The notes under the pieces: generated by a model
Seen by the model: the letters and a program-made list of their open reading frames with translations, nothing else
Told to the model about the DNA's origin: nothing
Database searches by the model: none
Made by a program: the position numbers and the translations under genes
Assembly: GCA_002317115.1 (NCBI GenBank)
Contig: DCIP01000237.1
Coordinates: 1 to 24,559 of the forward strand
Reading direction: 5' to 3'
DNA from: Candidatus Scybalocola fimicaballi
Lineage (GTDB): Bacteria; Bacteroidota; Bacteroidia; Bacteroidales; Paludibacteraceae
DNA length: 24,559 bases
Part shown: in pieces, positions 23,891-24,559 of the stretch
How positions within the stretch are numbered: position 1 is the stretch's first letter
Layout of the letters: every line of letters begins with the position of its first letter

Positions 23891-24514
23891 ATGAAGAAGA
23901 AAATTCTAAACTTGGCAGTTGCCATGTCGGTGATCGCATCTTCTCTAGTGTTCTCATCTTGTGGTGATGACGATGACGAGGATGAAGCTCCAAAGCAAGA
24001 GCAGCAAAATTCTAACAACCAGGGAAGCGATAATCAAGGTAACCAAGGAAATGACAACCAGGGAAGTGATAACCAAGGTAACCAAGGAAATGACAACCAG
24101 GGAAGTGATAACCAAGGTGACCAAGGAAATGACAATGAGGGAACTCCCAATAACATCGGAGAACCACAAACATCAGTTACGGTGGCAGTAGGAGATACGT
24201 TCTTGATTTCAAATGCCCAACTAGGTATAAAAGATAAGAAAATGTATGTGGCTACTATTTTCAGAGACCAAATTGTATTGAATGTGTATGGCACACTATT
24301 GTATATGGGAAGTACTAATGACAACAGACCTTACGCAATAAAATTCAATTCAGATGGATCTCCTTCTGCTTGTTATTATAAAGATGCGTCACAATTGGCA
24401 GACAAAGTATTGTTCGTGTGTCAGGATGGTTTTGTAATTGCAAGTGGCACTTTGGACAGCTCTACAGAAATCAGTTCAAAAGCTGGTGAGACAACATTTA
24501 GAAAGGTGAATTGA
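23891..24514 (+). CDS. Surface lipoprotein with 13-residue repeats, function unknown
   Basis: The 207-residue lipoprotein has a signal peptide ending in VFSSC (Cys24) followed at once by GDDDDEDE. An acidic run after the lipid cysteine is the known Bacteroidota signal for moving lipoproteins to the cell surface. Residues 43-81 are three copies of NQGSDNQGNQGND, with small changes, forming an Asn/Gln/Gly/Asp linker. The C-terminal part (about 95-207) looks like a small beta-rich domain (TVAVGDTFLISNAQLGIKDK, YAIKFNSDGSPSACYYKD) that I do not recognise. It stands alone after a 767-nt gap, with its own promoter, and is flanked by a 22-bp direct repeat. Whether it belongs functionally with the upstream T9SS genes is not shown. 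Confidence 0.85.
   Translation: MKKKILNLAVAMSVIASSLVFSSCGDDDDEDEAPKQEQQNSNNQGSDNQGNQGNDNQGSDNQGNQGNDNQGSDNQGDQGNDNEGTPNNIGEPQTSVTVAVGDTFLISNAQLGIKDKKMYVATIFRDQIVLNVYGTLLYMGSTNDNRPYAIKFNSDGSPSACYYKDASQLADKVLFVCQDGFVIASGTLDSSTEISSKAGETTFRKVN
24017..24133 (+). repeat. Three 39-bp tandem repeats in the lipoprotein gene
   Basis: Units at 24017-24055, 24056-24094 and 24095-24133 differ from each other at only two or three positions. Each encodes 13 residues, so copy-number change keeps the frame. The high identity points to recent expansion. Confidence 0.92.
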
Positions 24515-24537
24515 TGTATAAGATTAACAGCTACCAT

Positions 24538-24559
24538 ATTTATGATTTCATTTAAGAAA
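24538..24559 (+). repeat. 22-bp direct repeat, right copy (at window end)
   Basis: Identical to 23794-23815. Identity runs to the last base of the window, so the true repeat may be longer. It begins 23 nt after the lipoprotein stop. Confidence 0.8.

Noticed and set aside
23954..24324. Minus-strand open frames opposite the lipoprotein
   Set aside because: They are antisense readings of the 39-bp repeats (Leu/Ser/Pro/Trp or Val/Leu/Ser periodicity), with no independent support.
1..24559. Insertion sequence, prophage or integrative element
   Set aside because: No transposase, integrase, phage or conjugation gene was seen. The only mobile-like DNA is the short REP-like palindromes.
1..24559. 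tRNA or rRNA genes
   Set aside because: No cloverleaf-like segments or rRNA stretches were recognised by eye in the intergenic regions. A tRNAscan-type run would settle this.

Overview
The window reads as chromosomal DNA of a Bacteroidota member, most likely an anaerobic gut- or rumen-type Bacteroidales. The evidence is: promoters of the TAnnTTTG (-7) / TTTG (-33) type in front of several genes; almost no Shine-Dalgarno sequences; a SusC/RagA-type TonB-linked receptor; type IX secretion (T9SS) sorting domains of both type A and type B; a PorP/SprF protein; a lipoprotein with an acidic surface-export signal; and a Bacteroidota-type HU, small ribosomal protein and RNase G group. I cannot assign a genus from sequence alone. 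I see no tRNA, rRNA, CRISPR array, transposase or integrase.

Left part (1-8521) is housekeeping and envelope. On the minus strand, a TolC-family outer-membrane factor, a HlyD-family periplasmic adaptor and an ABC-2 permease (cut by the window start) form a tripartite efflux operon. Divergently, dapF and dapL encode two enzymes acting at the LL-/meso-diaminopimelate step of the lysine/peptidoglycan pathway. Convergent to them, separated by two facing terminators, are rng, a 29-residue basic ribosomal-type protein and an HU protein, all on the minus strand.

Right part (8782-24514) is an accessory surface region, all on the plus strand. It holds a SusC-like receptor without a SusD partner; a 1542-residue secreted protein with a PKD domain, twelve Ig-like repeats and a type B T9SS signal; a PorP/SprF protein 7 nt downstream; a CotH-kinase/lamin-tail protein with a type A T9SS signal; a GH5 cellulase with a type A T9SS signal; and a repeat-bearing surface lipoprotein. 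Together they suggest a T9SS-displayed module that binds and degrades plant polysaccharide. In this reading the giant protein is the adhesin, PorP/SprF its dedicated partner, GH5 the enzyme, and CotH a surface kinase or structural protein. That joint role is inference.

Between the genes there are two families of dispersed DNA. One is hexamer arrays of the form (RACGWW)n at five gene boundaries, plus a short degenerate version after the SusC-like gene. The other is four REP-like palindromes, each headed by GTAG. The 767-nt gap before the lipoprotein holds a strong hairpin, a GNRA-loop hairpin, a repeated TTATTAGAGT motif and a minus-strand promoter facing a terminator, so it may encode a non-coding RNA. 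A 22-bp direct repeat flanks the lipoprotein gene and reaches the window edge.
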